Of a stretch of DNA of 64,000 nt, positions 44,928 through 57,822 are shown piece by piece (the first letter of the stretch is position 1; every line of letters starts with the position of its first letter). The stretch is from Coniochaeta sp. PMI_546. Its lineage: Eukaryota; Ascomycota; Sordariomycetes; Coniochaetales; Coniochaetaceae. The notes under the pieces were generated by a model that saw only the letters and a program-made list of their open reading frames with translations, did not search any database and was not told the DNA's origin. The stretch is from positions 1,360,606 through 1,424,605 of the forward strand of contig MU271144.1 in assembly GCA_021432605.1 (NCBI GenBank), read 5' to 3'. Position numbers and translations under genes: made by a program.

Positions 44928-47241
44928 ATGTCCTCGAATGCTTTCAAGCCGTCGCAATCCCACTGCAGGTCTTGGTTTCAGAACAACAACCACGACGACA
45001 GCACCAGTCACATTCCCTCGCAGCATTCGGTTGCCCCCGAATCGATGCCAGAGGATGATAACGTATCGATGGCCTACGCTGGCTACGCCGACGCCGACGA
45101 CGACTACGACCAGGGCGAAGAAGAAGAGGAGCAACAGGATGATGAGCATCCGGACGATCTGGACGACCTGTACAATGGAGTTTCATCAGGCTTTCATGCC
45201 AGTCATCTAGCCTACGACGAACACTATCATCATATACCCTATTCGCCCCCATCTGTCCAACCAACCAGCACTTATCTACCTGATGAGTCGGATGTCTCGG
45301 ACGGAGGCGATAGCCCTGTTGCACCCATCAATTATCTTTCGATTGCAAACATCCTGACGAGCGACATCGATATGGAAGAAGCGTTCGAGACGGCCGCTGA
45401 TTTCGCTCCCTTCAACGAGCACGTTCTCAACTACAACCAGCATTCGCCACAGCAAGATCTGGATGGTATCCTCTTCGGTGCGGATCCGGCCGCATCATAT
45501 TGGGACATTCCTGGAGACATTCCGCCACCACAGGCAGCGCCAATCGTGTCAGAGAATGCGGGTGAGGTGCAACAGCAGCTCGATCAACTTGGTCCAGGAG
45601 ATGAGTTTGAGGACGGCTCTACGGTTTGGTTCCCAGTACCAGCACCTCCTGCGTTCCTCAGTCCCAACATGAGCAACCTCAACCCCGGCAACTATGGACT
45701 GGTGGAGTTTCTGCAGCAGTGGTCCTTTGCCGGTACCCGGAAGTCGAAGGGGCAAGGGCGGTTTCCGTGGCCTCAGAGGGTCGTGGACCTTTCTCAGACA
45801 CACTTGACGCATATCCAATATGCCGACCTAGCAGTGGACCAGTGTGATATCCAAGGCATCGACTGGAAAGACCTGAAAGTCACGAGGAGGGATGCCCGCG
45901 AGCGCCGAAGACTCACATATAGGAACTATACCAATCAAGAGGGCTCGGACAAGTGGGATGTGAGTTTCATCAGTCCCATAGTGCCGGACATCGCACTTTG
46001 TGGTTTGATACTAACAAAGACCATTGTAGAGTGCTTTGCGGCTCCATATATCGCGTCCAGACAGCTTCTTCAGATTCCGCCGTATGGATATTAGGCGCAA
46101 TACTCACCTTTCACACTTCCAGCTCCGGAATGTGCTCGCATCCACGTCTCGGACGCAGGTGTTCTACACAGGAAGTGGCGTTGTTCATAGGTTCAACCCT
46201 GTCTCAGGCGAGGGCAAGACAGTAATCAAGCTACCTGATGCCCCTCACACGCAGATATCGACATTGGCGGCAGACCACGGAGTCGTGGTAGCGGGTGGCT
46301 TCAACGGGGAATACATGCTACGGCCTGTTGATGTCGACGGCGAAGAAGACCCCTCGAGATGTTACGACGGAGTACTGACTAGCAACCAGAGTGGCATCAC
46401 GAATCACGTACAGCTATACCTGTCCCGTCAATCATCATCCCCCAGAGCGGGATTTGCGTCAAATGACCAGGTCTTCAGGGTACTTGACGTTGAAACCAGG
46501 ACATACGTTTCACAAGAAGTCTTCGCTGTTCCGATCAACTGCACAGCCATATCCCCGGATCGCCGTCTCCGCGTTATGGTTGGCGACAGCAACAAGGTGC
46601 TTATTACGTCGGCCGAGTCAACGCTAGGTTCCGGGAAGCCCGAGATTTTACAGCAGTTGGAGGGGCACCGTGATTTCGGGTTCGCATGCGACTGGGCTGA
46701 CGACGGATGGACGGTGGCGACAGGCTTCCAGGACAGACTCGTCAATATATGGGACGCCCGGCGGTGGACTGACTCGTCTGGCCACGCGACGCCCGTCGAG
46801 ACCATTCGCACTGAGATGGCGGGTGTCCGCAGTCTGCACTTCTCACCGATCGGAAGCGGCAAGCGTGTCCTCGTTGCAGCCGAGGAGGCCGACTTTGTGA
46901 ACATCATTGACGCGCAGACGTTCCGCTCGAAGCAGACTATCGACATTTTCGGAGAGATTGGCGGCACCACATTCACGAATGACGGACAGGATCTGGTTGT
47001 GCTGTGCACCGACCGGGCCCGGGGAGGGCTGATCCAGCTCGAGAGATGTGGTCTTGGGGCAGAGGCGAGCTGGGATCCTGACGAGAATTCCGACTCATTG
47101 TTGTCCAGCGAGACTATACAGCAGAGAGGCCGGACATTCGACTGGCCTCGAAACCATCTCAACGAATGGAAGATGATCAGGGAGTCGGAGACAAGACGCA
47201 GGAGAAAGGCCGCTTCTCTTGACGCACTTGAGCCTTTCTGA
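44928..47241 (+). CDS. WD-repeat protein with acidic N-terminal half
   Basis: Two exons (44928-45959, 46030-47241; 70-bp intron, GTGAGT donor) encode 747 residues. The first 150 residues are disordered, with an Asp/Glu/Tyr-rich part (DADDDYDQGEEEEEQQDDEH). A conserved-looking block follows (YGLVEFLQQWSFAG, then DIQGIDWKDLKVTRRDARERR). The second half has WD/beta-propeller motifs: RDFGFACDWADDGWTVATGF, DRLVNIWDARRW and GVRSLHFSPIGSGKRVLVAA. The layout resembles uncharacterised fungal WD-repeat proteins such as S. pombe SPAC2A9.03, with a DUF2415-like region. That match is from memory and moderate in certainty. No signal or membrane segment is seen. Partners and role are unknown; propellers usually scaffold complexes. 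Confidence 0.8.
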
Positions 47242-47959
47242 TCTGGATGTTGAGTTTTAATTTGATGATATATGATACTCTCCGATATCAAGGCGCTTTC
47301 TTTCAACAGCGGAGGATTTCAACGAGGCACAACCCTGTGTTGTGGTATCAGGCGTACCGGAAGCGTTGCTATTCTCATACCCCCTCATCGCTCATTTTTG
47401 TTATATCATGGCATATTCATTTTTCAACATTTCGCATGATGGCAGCAGGATAGCATCCACTCTTGGGTCCTTTGGCTATTCGGACTCGAGATGATCAACA
47501 CGATATGTCTGTCTGGCTTTCCTTCTTGGAATGGGACCGAGTGCAAACCAGCATCGGTTGTTTTCCCTCTAGCATCTCTCATGCTCGCGTTATCTACATG
47601 ATTTCCCTGCAAATGCCTTTTCAATCTTTTGACGACTTGCGGTCGGGAGGAAATACTCAGCATGGACTACATGATATTCGGGACATATCAGCATTTCACC
47701 TCTCATTATACCACTGGCAGGGCATAACATTGCGCGAAAGGCATGACTCGTGTCATTATCTTATTCACTCAGGGATGCGGCGAGCTCGAAGACAGGCAAG
47801 ACATGCCGCCGTCGAATGGTGGAGTTATTTAGCATTCGAAAGGAATGAACCTCCTGATGGAGACACCGGGTATTCTTATACATTGCTATCCCTTGCTACT
47901 GTCCTATTTTTGTGTGAATTGTCATATTTTGCATCTCACTCGCCCTTACATACCACACT
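47242..47959. other. convergent intergenic region, WD-repeat / P450
   Basis: 718 bp. A plus-strand stop-free stretch reaches 47963, just into the P450 stop codon; its first codon is not ATG, and the first ATG gives roughly 150 residues of no known family. I treat it as 3' UTR. Confidence 0.4.
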
Positions 47960-49761
47960 CTAGAGCTTCCTATCCGTTCTCTTCACAGTCATCCGCATTC
48001 CATGTCGGGGTTTAGCTTCCAACGCCAACTCCTGAAACGCCACATCCCCAACCTTGGTGTCGAGGTCAAACCAGTCCAACCTCGGGGTGGCTCTGGGCTT
48101 GTCGAGCCCCGTGTCCTTTGCCACTTCAAAGTCGAACCAACGCACGGTAAGCAGAAGCACCGCTCGCATCTCATCCAGAGCCAGCTCGCGCCCCATACAG
48201 GCGCGCGGCCCCAACTCGAAGGCACGGAAGGCCTCCCGCGGAATCTTGGGGTAGGGCGATGACGGCAGCCACCGGGCCGGGAAGAATGAGCCCGGATAGG
48301 GGTAGATCGCCTCATCGTAGCCAATCAGGTGGCTGGCGGGGACGACCATCGTGTTCTTCGTCGGGTAAGAGTGACCATTGTACGTCATGAGCCCGTTGTC
48401 CTTGTCATCGGTACGGGCGGAAAAACCCACGGGGTACATGCGTAACGTCTCCTTGAGCACGGCGGTGGTGTATTCTAGCTCGGCTGTGCGATGGGGCTCG
48501 TCTCGCAGAAGGGCAACGGCGCCGTCTGTGCTCGGCCCACAGACTCGGTCGTGCTCGTCGCGGAGCTGCTTCATTGCTTCGGGGTGTATGGAGAGGAGCA
48601 TAAACGCAAACTGGTAGTGAATGGGTTTAGTACATGGACAGACGCCGCAGTGATGGTTAGAGGCATTGACTCACGCAGAGCGTGTCGGTACTGGTGCCGT
48701 GACCGCCGAAGAGAAGGGTCCGAATACTGCAACTTTTAGTCAGTTTATACTGCAAGTGCACGCCATCAGACATGCATGGCTGAACATACTGCGTCTTCCA
48801 CATCGTCATCCAGTCCTTGTCTTGGTCTAGTGTGACCTTGACCTTGCCAGCTTGCTCATCGCGAACCCTGTCGACTAGGATAGCATCCGTCATACTGCTC
48901 CCCATCTTGACATCCTCCCGTTTGATGTACCAGTACCGGTCCAGAGTCCGCTTCTCGATCCACGCACCGCTCTTCTCCAACGCCCTCCCCGCCTTCCACC
49001 GACGCCACCTCTTTGCAATTGGATTCAACGTCCTCTGCGCATGAGTCATATGTTCCGTCGGCTCGCGGACGAGATCCATAAGCGTGCTCCCTCCCTCCAA
49101 TTTCTCCCCAAAGAGCGACAAGAGGATAATCTCAAAGATAGCCCTGGACAGCACCTCCTCCATCTCGAACACCTCTCCTGTATCGGCCTTATCTGCGAGG
49201 AGGCCCCTCATCACCAACACCTCCTCCGCAACAGAAGGCAGGATTCCCCGGACAGCACTAGGTCTGAAGGCGGGCGCGAGCAACTGCTGCGAGTACTTCC
49301 AGGGCGCCCCGTTCAGGGCCACGAAGCTGTTCTTCCCCACTACGGGGTCCAGCAGCTCCTCGACGAAGGGGTGCTTGCCGTAGTTCCGGGTCAGCACCGC
49401 GTGCGAGGCGGCCTGCGGCGTCGCGAGGACTAGGAAGGTAGGTCCGACGGGGTACAAGTCCAGGTACCATACTTCTGGGAGGTTGTACTTCTTGTGCAGG
49501 TAGGTGAGGATGACTTGCGGATGGACATGCGGCGGGTAGACTGCCATGGCCTCCCCCATCAGCTTCAAGTGGCCCCATATGGGATGGAAGGGAGGTTTTG
49601 GCTGGCCGTGGGTTAGCGTGGTGTAAACAACCCCGTGTCGACTATTTCTGGCAACATACCACATCCTTGATCATCAGGCGATGTCGGATCAGAGCGACCA
49701 GGCCGTAGAGGAGCCATGCCGCTCCGAAAGTAAGAGCATATGTCAGTATCTGCGCCAACAT
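47960..49761 (-). CDS. cytochrome P450 monooxygenase
   Basis: Four exons (49761-49660, 49601-48790, 48726-48675, 48610-47960; introns 58, 63 and 64 bp) encode 538 residues. An N-terminal membrane anchor (ILTYALTFGAAWLLYGLVAL) is followed by the proline hinge PKPPFHPIWGH. The I-helix reads LLFGGHGTSTDTL and the K-helix ExxR is in LKETLRMYP (376-379). The heme loop is FELGPRACMG, with Cys near 460. All core residues are present, so the enzyme looks functional on the ER membrane with P450 reductase. The substrate is unknown. The hinge and I-helix resemble fungal P450s of the sterigmatocystin/aflatoxin StcS/AflN type and relatives, but there is no biosynthetic cluster beside it. The intron before the I-helix and the one inside it were set by phase. 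Confidence 0.9.
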
Positions 49762-50812
49762 GGTCAACGTAAGTGACTATCCTGGAGCCAATTATGAGCC
49801 TAGAAGCATTGTTTTCTTGACAGTTTCCATGGCTCTTTACATATGTGAACCCTTCATGCGGGCTAGGATACCTCGCGCACGTGCATGTCAGCACCCAAAT
49901 GAGATATACGACGCATGCAGGTGAATCATTTCCCAGCCCGGCGCTGCGACTAGACCCGGACTGGAAATCCGTATGCCATAAAGCGCTGCACAGAAAAAAG
50001 CCGGGCAACACTTCTATATCAGAAGTGGCTGGAGGTGTTGGCGAGTCCGTCATACACGAGGCGAACATACTCCTGCCGCGGAATCCCAAAATAACTCAAA
50101 GTCCGGGGCTATCTCTGCCGGAGCTGACTCCGTCATGTCTTCTATAGTACATTGAGTCTCTCCTGAAAACCGTTTCTGCACGATACTTTTGGTAGAGCCG
50201 GCGGGTTGACGCTTGGAGCCGAATGATATATGCTAGAGCTATACCGGGTCGACTCCTAAGAAGTAATTCTCCTTCTCACTGAGGTGGATAAATTATCGTA
50301 GACCCGGAGTATGTAGTTTGAGTTATCCCAGGATCTTGGCCATAAACCATATATCATCTCTTAAGATAAGCACTCGCAACGTACGTCGACCAAAGGGAGA
50401 ACGAGCGACAATCCACGAGCTATTGTGCCAGAAAACAGGATGGATATCATTGCAATAAACACTAATAATTACAGCACTATGAATCAGATGCTAAAAACAT
50501 ATCGCATGTTGACACCCAAAAGTCAGTTAACCAGTTGATGCACGAGGGTTGATGAAGAAGCCCAGAGCTCAACCCGGCGAGCCCATCACCGATCCAAAAA
50601 GCAGACATTGTCGAGGCCCAAGGTGTCGCAAGCGATGCGGGCACGACCTCCTATCCCTTCCGGACAAATGCATGATTTCGGATCGGCGACGGCTCTGCGG
50701 GCTGACCGGGAGATTGTCATTATACTACATAAGGGGTTCGAGGGAGGTATATATATATACGTCAAAAGGGGGGGGGGACGAGCAGTCGTGCAAGCGAGCC
50801 GGATTGTCCCGT
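49762..50812. other. intergenic, P450 promoter side
   Basis: 1.05 kb between the P450 start and the GH17 stop. It contains an AT stretch at 50749-50760 and a run of ten G at 50768-50777, just downstream of the GH17 gene. No gene seen. Confidence 0.45.
50768..50777. repeat. poly-G tract
   Basis: Ten consecutive G on the plus strand in the 3' flank of the GH17 gene (C run in its transcript). Preceded by a TA dinucleotide run. Confidence 0.7.
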
Positions 50813-52483
50813 TTAGGCTCCGAAGAGCTCAGCAGTGCCGAAGTGCTGCTCGCAAAGGCAGTCACCTGGTGGCTTCCAGTCGTCGTTCTTGAAGCTGAAG
50901 AAGACCGTCCTGTCACCGCAGGTGTCCATGATAGACGTGAGAGCAGTCCTCTGCTCGTCCTTGCCAGCGCAAGCGCTTCCCAAGCACTTTCCTTGCGTGG
51001 GCCAGCCCGACTCCAGAATATAGCCAGACTTGCCGCACACATCCTCGACAATCTTCAGCTGGCCGGCGACGAACTCACCGGCTTGGTCAGGCGTAGTGCC
51101 GCCGTTGAAGTAGGCGTGGACGTTGGCGCCGACGACATCGATAACCTCGCAGATGGGGCTCAGATCGCCAGTAATCCAGGCGGATACGACATCGGTAGTC
51201 GTGAACGGGCCGGTGTAGCCGGTGCTGGCGAGCTCGGACTTGACATGGACGATGAGGTCGTGGAGCTGTCCGACAGTGCAGAAATTGTTGAACAGAGCCT
51301 CGTTGCCAACGACGAAGAGGTCGACGAGATGCCACTGCGCCCAGGCCTTGAGTGCGGCAATCTGGTCGGCAACGTCGGGCGAGCCGTTATCACAGCCAAC
51401 CTCGCCAATGAAGACGCCAGCAATCATCTTGACACCAGTAGCCTCGCAGGCAGCGCCAACGTTGGGGAGAGTGTCGCAGTCAGTTGAGTAGACACGGACT
51501 CTGGTAATACCAGCATTGGCGATGGCAGTAATGTCAGCCAGAACATCCGAAGCGCTCTTGCAGTCACCATTTGGCTGGTAAGGTGTGTAGGTGATACCAA
51601 GCTGCTTGCCACCGCCTCCAATCGTAGGGGCTGAGGCGGAAGGAGAAGCGGAAGGCGATGCGGCCGCCGTAGAAGCTGGTGGAGGCGGAGGCGGAGGGGG
51701 CGCCGCAGAAGTGGGAGCGGGTGCAGCAGGAGCCGGGCTGGTGAATGGGCAGTAGACGACATAATCCGTCTCGGTGACCGTCGTGATGACAGCAGGAGCA
51801 GTGTAGGTTCCGGGGCAGTATGTGGTGACGACGGGGACCACCACAACTGTCTCAGTAGCAACAACTGTAGTGATGGGGGCGATCGTATACGTGCCGGCTG
51901 AAGGGCAGACGTAAGTGGTTGTCTCGATCACGCTCGTGACGACGCCGGCCGTGGTCTTGGTCGTGGCATAGGGGCAAACAACAGTGGTTGCCGTCGTGAC
52001 GACGGTCGTAACTCCTCCAAGAGTGTGTGTTCCGCTCGGGACCTTGGTGGTTGACGCGGCGCAAACAGTGGTAGTCTCCGTCACAACGACCGTCGTGGCC
52101 GGGAATGTGTATGTGCCGGGTGTGGGGCAGGTTTGGGCGATCGGCGTAGGGACAAGTGCCGGAGCAGACGAGGTGGTCGTGACTACGGCCACCGGCTTGC
52201 TTGTCGACGGGGCAGCCGGAGGGGTGTACACTGTTCTCGGACATAACATGTTAGCGAATCATGACACCCAACCCATTTCATCGCGACGCTCCTGGATCCA
52301 CGTACGACCTGCCGGGCCGGTGATGGTGCTGTAGACCGTCGTGCAGCCTGGAACACAGACTGAAGTATCATTGGCCCTCTTCCCTGCCTTGAACAAGTCA
52401 TGGGCATGGCGATGCTGAACATGACCGGCACTGGCACCCCCAGTCAAGATGGCAGCCGCAGCTGCCACGAATGCCGCCTTCAT
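50813..52483 (-). CDS. GH17 cell-wall glucanase-like protein, btgE type
   Basis: Two exons (52483-52309, 52230-50813; 78-bp intron) encode 530 residues. A clean signal peptide (MKAAFVAAAAAILTGGASA) is followed by a Thr/Val/Pro-rich linker. The linker has repeated units of the type CPxxGTYTxPxTTVVVTET, each closed by a Cys, and then a Pro run and Ser/Ala stretch. The GH17 domain starts near residue 235 (KQLGITYTPYQPNGDCKSA). Its acid/base Glu is in VVGNEALF and its nucleophile Glu in ESGWPT. Such proteins are secreted to the wall and act on beta-1,3-glucan; the layout matches Aspergillus btgE and yeast Scw11. No GPI signal is visible at the C-terminus (AELFGA). Linker Cys residues may cross-link the protein to the wall. 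Confidence 0.9.
51750..52190 (-). repeat. degenerate Thr/Val/Cys repeats in the GH17 linker
   Basis: Coding repeats of roughly 35-45 codons. Units recur with the pattern Cys-Pro, GTYT or GTHT, a TTV run and TET(T), for example CPTPGTYTFPATTVVVTET, CPSAGTYTIAPITTVVATET and CPGTYTAPAVITTVTET. At least four units are visible. Confidence 0.7.
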
Positions 52484-53817
52484 TATATAATATATCCTCC
52501 GAACAATACTGGGTTTTCTGAGTGTATATTCTTGGTCGTAGGTAACGAGTGCCCGCTGAAAGAGTGAAGCGGTGGTGTAAGGATTAGGAGTAAGGTAAAG
52601 AACGACTGAAGCGCAGAATGCCTTCTTATCTGAACAGCATCCGCATAGAGGTTACCCTTCGAAGGAAAGGAGAAGAAGAGGAGAAGAAAACGGTGCCAGC
52701 CTGCAACGAGGCACAACGGTAATATTAGTCTTAATTGCAATCTGGGGGGGAGCCACTTGGCGCCGGGCCCTGCGAAGGTCTGCATCTTGACCAGGTACCG
52801 TAGCACTGGGGGGGATTTGTCCAGGACGCGGCCTCATCTCTGCTAGGCCCGTGGATATCTCCACCCTCACCCGCAACGCACAGCCATGCAGATGTCTCGC
52901 TGACCAGTCGCCGCTGGCAGCGGTGATTCTCTGGGTTATACCGTGATAAGTGTTGCTAGCTTCGATATTCGTCCCACCAGGGTCCTTCGTCTCGTCTGGA
53001 GAGACAGCAGGAAATCGATGAGCAGCAGCAACGACTCGAAGACGAAGAGACGTGTCTGACCTTCTGGCCGGCTTGGAGACTTCCACAGCGCCTGTCCATA
53101 AGAGGAAGGGCCAGTTGCCCACGAGACTGAAGCGGTAATTGATGTACGCCGCAGGCAAATTAGCACGAGATGAAGGTAACGGTAAGAAAAAGGGAGGAGC
53201 ACAGCAAGGGCTGTAAGGTGAGGTCCAAGTTGAGCACCCAAGAAACTTGCGACGTAATTGGAATGTAGCTTTCACGACTGCGGATGGCTTAGTGGGGTCC
53301 TCGCGGATCCCGGCTCCCTTCAGGCCAATCGTGCTGTACGGTCAAAGCTGGCAGAATTGCCCTGACATGGGACTTGGCCACTCACAGCTCGCCCTTCGTC
53401 AAACACCCTCTCTGTCCACTTGGCGCCCCTGGGAAGGAAATGAGTTAAGCGACATTAGCTGTGTGAGTTTACTGGTACGCAGTAAGGTAGTGCTCAGGTA
53501 CACTTACCTAGCGTCCGACACCCCAGATCCACACCGTTATCACTGTTTCCAAACAACGGCAGAGCGAGACATCAGGAGGTGTCTTAAATCTTACCATCGG
53601 GCTTCCAAAGAGACTTCGATAAGAGAGGCATCTGATTCGGTGCCAGGGATGCTCACCACTGCTTTCGTTTTGTTTCTCCTGCCGTACAAGGCCGCAACCC
53701 CGCCATATCTCCCAGCTTCGCAGGATATTCCCCTACCCTGGCCAGGTCCAAGCCGAGATTCCATCCTCTTGCGATTTGTCAAGTCCCTGGCCATACGCTG
53801 TGTGCTGCACACAATGG

Positions 53818-53853
<36 letters not shown>

Positions 53854-54707
53854 CCAGTGAAGCCCTCTGTTCGATCTCAGCAAGAAATGTCGTACACGTG
53901 TAGGTCCGCCATTTTGCTCTCTCCCAGTTCTTGATGTGTAAGGGTGAGTGGTCATTACGAACTCGCCCTGCTAGACCTAATCTCGAAATGGCTCGCTCGG
54001 CCGCGTTAGTGCGTCGGTACCTGCATTGGCAGCAAAGCTCGAATCCAGGAACCAGTGTAACGCTGCGCTAAAATGGGTCTGTCAGCCCGAAGTCCCCGAT
54101 CGTGCCGTTTTGAACCCCGGACCCCTAACATCATGCTGTGTAAGTTATTTCCAGGTTATGCTGGATATACATACACTGTATCGTAGTGCACTTACAGATG
54201 TTGATGACTCTGTCAAAGCGACGCATCGTGCCTTGAAAGTGCAACTCCAACTCCAAGTACCGCAGGGTCTAGTGTAACGACGGTAGGTATTCCAGCATGG
54301 CGAGCTGGGTTAACACGCTGCGAATCCAGGCGTCACACTCAGTCTGCACGATAGTCACAGTTGACATTCAACCGACCGATGATGACCGTTTGCCCGTCGC
54401 TTATTCAAATGTCGTCCAGCTTTCTCTTCTAGACACCGCGTCGTACTTCGTCTTACAGGCATTGAGGCTTGCAATAACCGTCACGATGGTCGATATATTG
54501 AGGCACCACCATGAGTTTAGCGGGGACCTGCTCTGGTGCCGTCATTGACGTACCGGACGGACCGCTGGTGGAGACCTACATCGCAGTTATTCTACTGGAC
54601 ATCGGCATAATGAGGCCCCACAGGTCGCGAGGCTGAGCTGAATTTTGGAAACCTATGTTCAGCCTCGATTTCATCATTTGTCCTGAACATTCAAGACCAT
54701 CCACAAG
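52484..54707. promoter_or_regulatory. GH17 / CYT-4 divergent intergenic region
   Basis: 2.2 kb between divergent starts. It includes a CA/GA microsatellite at 53819-53853. The minus-strand frame 52652-53275 and plus-strand frame 53247-53903 are compositionally random and partly made of the microsatellite. A long promoter for the cell-wall gene is plausible. Confidence 0.45.
53819..53853. repeat. (CA)n-(GA)n microsatellite
   Basis: A short CA run (53819-53829) passes directly into an uninterrupted GA run (53829-53853). Confidence 0.85.
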
Positions 54708-57700
54708 ATGTTACCTACAACCAGCCCGGCCTATAAGTGCTGGAGATGTCTTGCAAAAACGGAATTGTCTAGATCTTCTCTTAGCGTGACACGTATTTCA
54801 CGGTCACGTGGTTTACCCAAGGTATGAAAATGACCGTCTGACTTGCTCGTCATTGCACAGAAATAGACAGCCTGACTTACTCTAGGGCTTCGCGACTGTT
54901 CATCACTCCAATGAACGTGCTGCTGGACGAAAGAAGTCCTCAGCTGTCTCGGCTCACGAGGACGAAAGTTCGAAACCAACCGTCCCAATCCGCGAACGTT
55001 TGCGACAATGGGAGGCCGACAATCCGCTCCCGTCGCAGTCCTTCATGGGGGATCAGGGAGCTGTTGGTGGGAGGCAGAATAGCCTGACTCGAGCTCAGAG
55101 CATTGATTTGCTGGACATCGAGTTCGATATGGATGGGGCCGAAAACTATCAACCCCTTTTCGAGGGAGACGACCTGGTCGACCTTCGTTCGAGCGCCTCG
55201 GACATCCAGCCAGGTGACATGGTAGAGCTTACGGCAGATACCTTGCGAATCCAGCTCCTCGCGATTTGTCTGGGAACCTTCAATGGCTATCAGCATTTTT
55301 ACACAAGCACGGGTAAATGGTTCACAAGCTTAGGCCTCCGCACGCTCTTTGTCGTTAAGCAGTTTGTCGACAAGAAAACGGTCCAAAAAGTCGTCGAATC
55401 CTTGCCTTCTACGTCTGGGAGCCCGGATCTTCTTAATGTTCTGCAGGATCTCAAGGCCGGACCGTCTCGCGAGGCTGGCGCTAGCCTGCTACGCCGGATG
55501 GATGCTTTCCAGAATGAGGCTCGGCTAGTCTACCAGTCCAGCGCTGCTAAGCTGGATAATGCCCATCAGGTGTTGTCCGGCACCGAGAGACTCTTAAGTT
55601 TGAGTAAGATTGCCGAAGCTTTGCTCCACCGTGGTCTAAAAGTCAAGGGGAAATTCTCTTCGGCAGCTTTGTACGCGGTGCACATGGCTCTTATGCAAAA
55701 CGGTGCTGGTTTTCGGCCGGCCAGTATGGTCAGCCATACCAAGAGCTATCTCTTCACGGTCAGCTCGGACTCGGACATGGCTATTATCCAGAAGATGGAA
55801 TACCATGTCCGCTCTTTCCTTCGTTGGAATACCGCCCTGCGAAGAGACCGCATCGACGAGGATCTTGAGAAGTCCGCCTTTGGACAGTTTATACTCAAGG
55901 CCCGAAAGGCTATTGATGACAGCCGCAACAGTCGCGAATGGTCGCCCCATGGCATACTCAAACTTTCTCACGCCCCGTCATCCCCCATCCTTCCAGGATG
56001 GACATCCGACGATCTTGAGATCATCGAGTTCTTGCACATGTGGGCGGCCACGCAGAAGTTTAGTGCCGTATCCCGATACCATTCGATTTCAGCGTCTATA
56101 CTGCGAGCTTTGGAAAGGTACCGGGATGTTGAATACCTCAATGAGTCTGTCGGGTGGACATTTTTGCAGGAAATCGGTTGGATCAAGCCGTGGGAGATCC
56201 AGTCTCGGTATCGTCTCCGTCTTCCAGGGCTAGAGCTTGAGAGAGGAGGTGGAGTAAGGCCAGTGAAAACACACGACGAACAGTTGAAGCCAGATCTGTT
56301 TGCTGGTCGTCGAAAAGAGTTCACTCTGAAGTGCTTCTGTATCGATGCCGAGAGCGCGACCGACATCGACGATGGTGTCTCTCTTGAGCCCGCCGAATCG
56401 CCTGGGGAATACTGGATTCATGTTCATGTTGCCGATCCTGCCTCCCGGGTTCGCCCCGATAGCACATGGGCACAACAAGCGGCTGCGCAGACCCAAACGA
56501 CATATTTATGGGGACACTTTTCTCGGATGTTTGGCGATGATGTGATCAAGGAGAACTTCTCTCTTGCTAACGATAAGCCGTCTTTGACGTTTAGTGCCAA
56601 GGTCAACGAGGATGGTGAACTCCTCGATTATAAGATCACCCCAGCGACCCTACGAAATGTTACCTACATTTCACCAGCGGTTGTGGTAGAAACTTGTGGT
56701 GACGAGCCATGGTCGCCTTCGCCCCCGGCTGAGTCCTTCTCTGTTGGCAAACGAAGTGAAACGACAATTCCAGCTCCGAGCAGGAAAATGGCTAAAGCTG
56801 AGGACCTCTCCCCCAACGACGTGAATCACCTCAGCACACTCTCCCGCCTTGCCTCAAAGCTCCATTCCAAGCGGCTGGAAAAGGGGGCGGTGCCATATTA
56901 TTTCTCCCGTCCGGAAACCGAGGTTTCTTTCGACGACGTCGAGGTGATCAGGACACCCGATGGCTTCATGCGATGCAATGGCGACCCCTCAATCCGGGTT
57001 CTCTACGGCAGAAATACTGGTTCTGTGCTTGTTTCCAGTATCATGCAGCTGGCCGGTGAGGTAGCCGCGCGATGGTGCACAGCGAGGGGGATCCCGATTC
57101 CGTTCAGGGTTCAGCCTCGGGCGGCCGAGAACGAGAAAGCTCTGCGGGAATTTGCGGATAGGTGCTTCCCCAAGCTACGGAACGAAGAGCCGCTGACCAG
57201 CGAGGAATGGCGTACATTCATGTTTCTGAGCGGCGGGACGGATATATCAAGCCAACCGGCGCCAAACTTTGCCATGGGAATCGACTTTTATACCAAAGCG
57301 ACATCACCGCTGCGGCGTTACTCCGACTTGTTAGTCCATTGGCAGATTGAGGCCGCGCTGCTGGAAGAGGAACGGCTCGGTCACGGGCTAGAGGGTAATA
57401 AGGACGACAGTTTCCTCCCTTTCCCTCGCGCAGCACTGGACGAAGAGATCTTCCCGGTGCTTCGTGTCAGAGAGCGGCACGCGAAGCTGCTGGATCAGAC
57501 CCAGGGCAACCGGGAGTGGATGCTTCAAGCGCTTCTGCGTGCTTGGAAATTCGGCGAGAACGCCGACCTGCCTCAGACATTTAGCTTTACCGTCAGCATG
57601 GTCATTTCGAAGAGGCTGGCCAAGGGCACTATAAATTGGTTCAACATGGACGCCATCCTGGACCCGAGCGGGATTTCGGGCGTGGAAGAGGACGGCAAGT

Positions 57701-57822
57701 ACATAGCCTTGGCTGATGTCAAGGTCGGGGATGTTTATGAGGTAGAGTTGAGCGATGTTAATGTCCACTCGAGGCAGGTAAAGGTCAAGGCGCTCAAGAG
57801 GGTTGAGGAGGCTGGCAAATGA
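54708..57822 (+). CDS. cyt-4: mitochondrial RNase II-family exoribonuclease (CYT-4/Dss1)
   Basis: Two exons (54708-54821, 54886-57822; 64-bp intron) encode 1,016 residues. The first exon supplies a mitochondrial presequence rich in Arg and Ser (AYKCWRCLAKTELSRSSLSV, then TRISRSRGLPK). The RNB catalytic domain starts near 515 with FCIDAESATDIDDGVSLEP, whose four Asp bind the metal. GEYWIHVHVADPASRV and the later TSPLRRYSDLLVHWQ block are typical. The C-terminus has an S1-like strand region (KVGDVYEVELSDVNVHSRQV). Neurospora CYT-4 and yeast Dss1 degrade and process mitochondrial RNA, Dss1 together with the helicase Suv3. Without the first exon the frame would start from a non-ATG codon around 55000; the splice supplies a proper ATG. 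Confidence 0.9.

Noticed and set aside
50549-51487. 312-codon plus-strand frame opposite the GH17 gene
   Set aside because: Antisense shadow of the GH17 catalytic domain; no motifs.
52652-53903. frames of about 200 codons on both strands between the GH17 and CYT-4 genes
   Set aside because: Random composition; one runs into the GA microsatellite as an Arg-Glu repeat.
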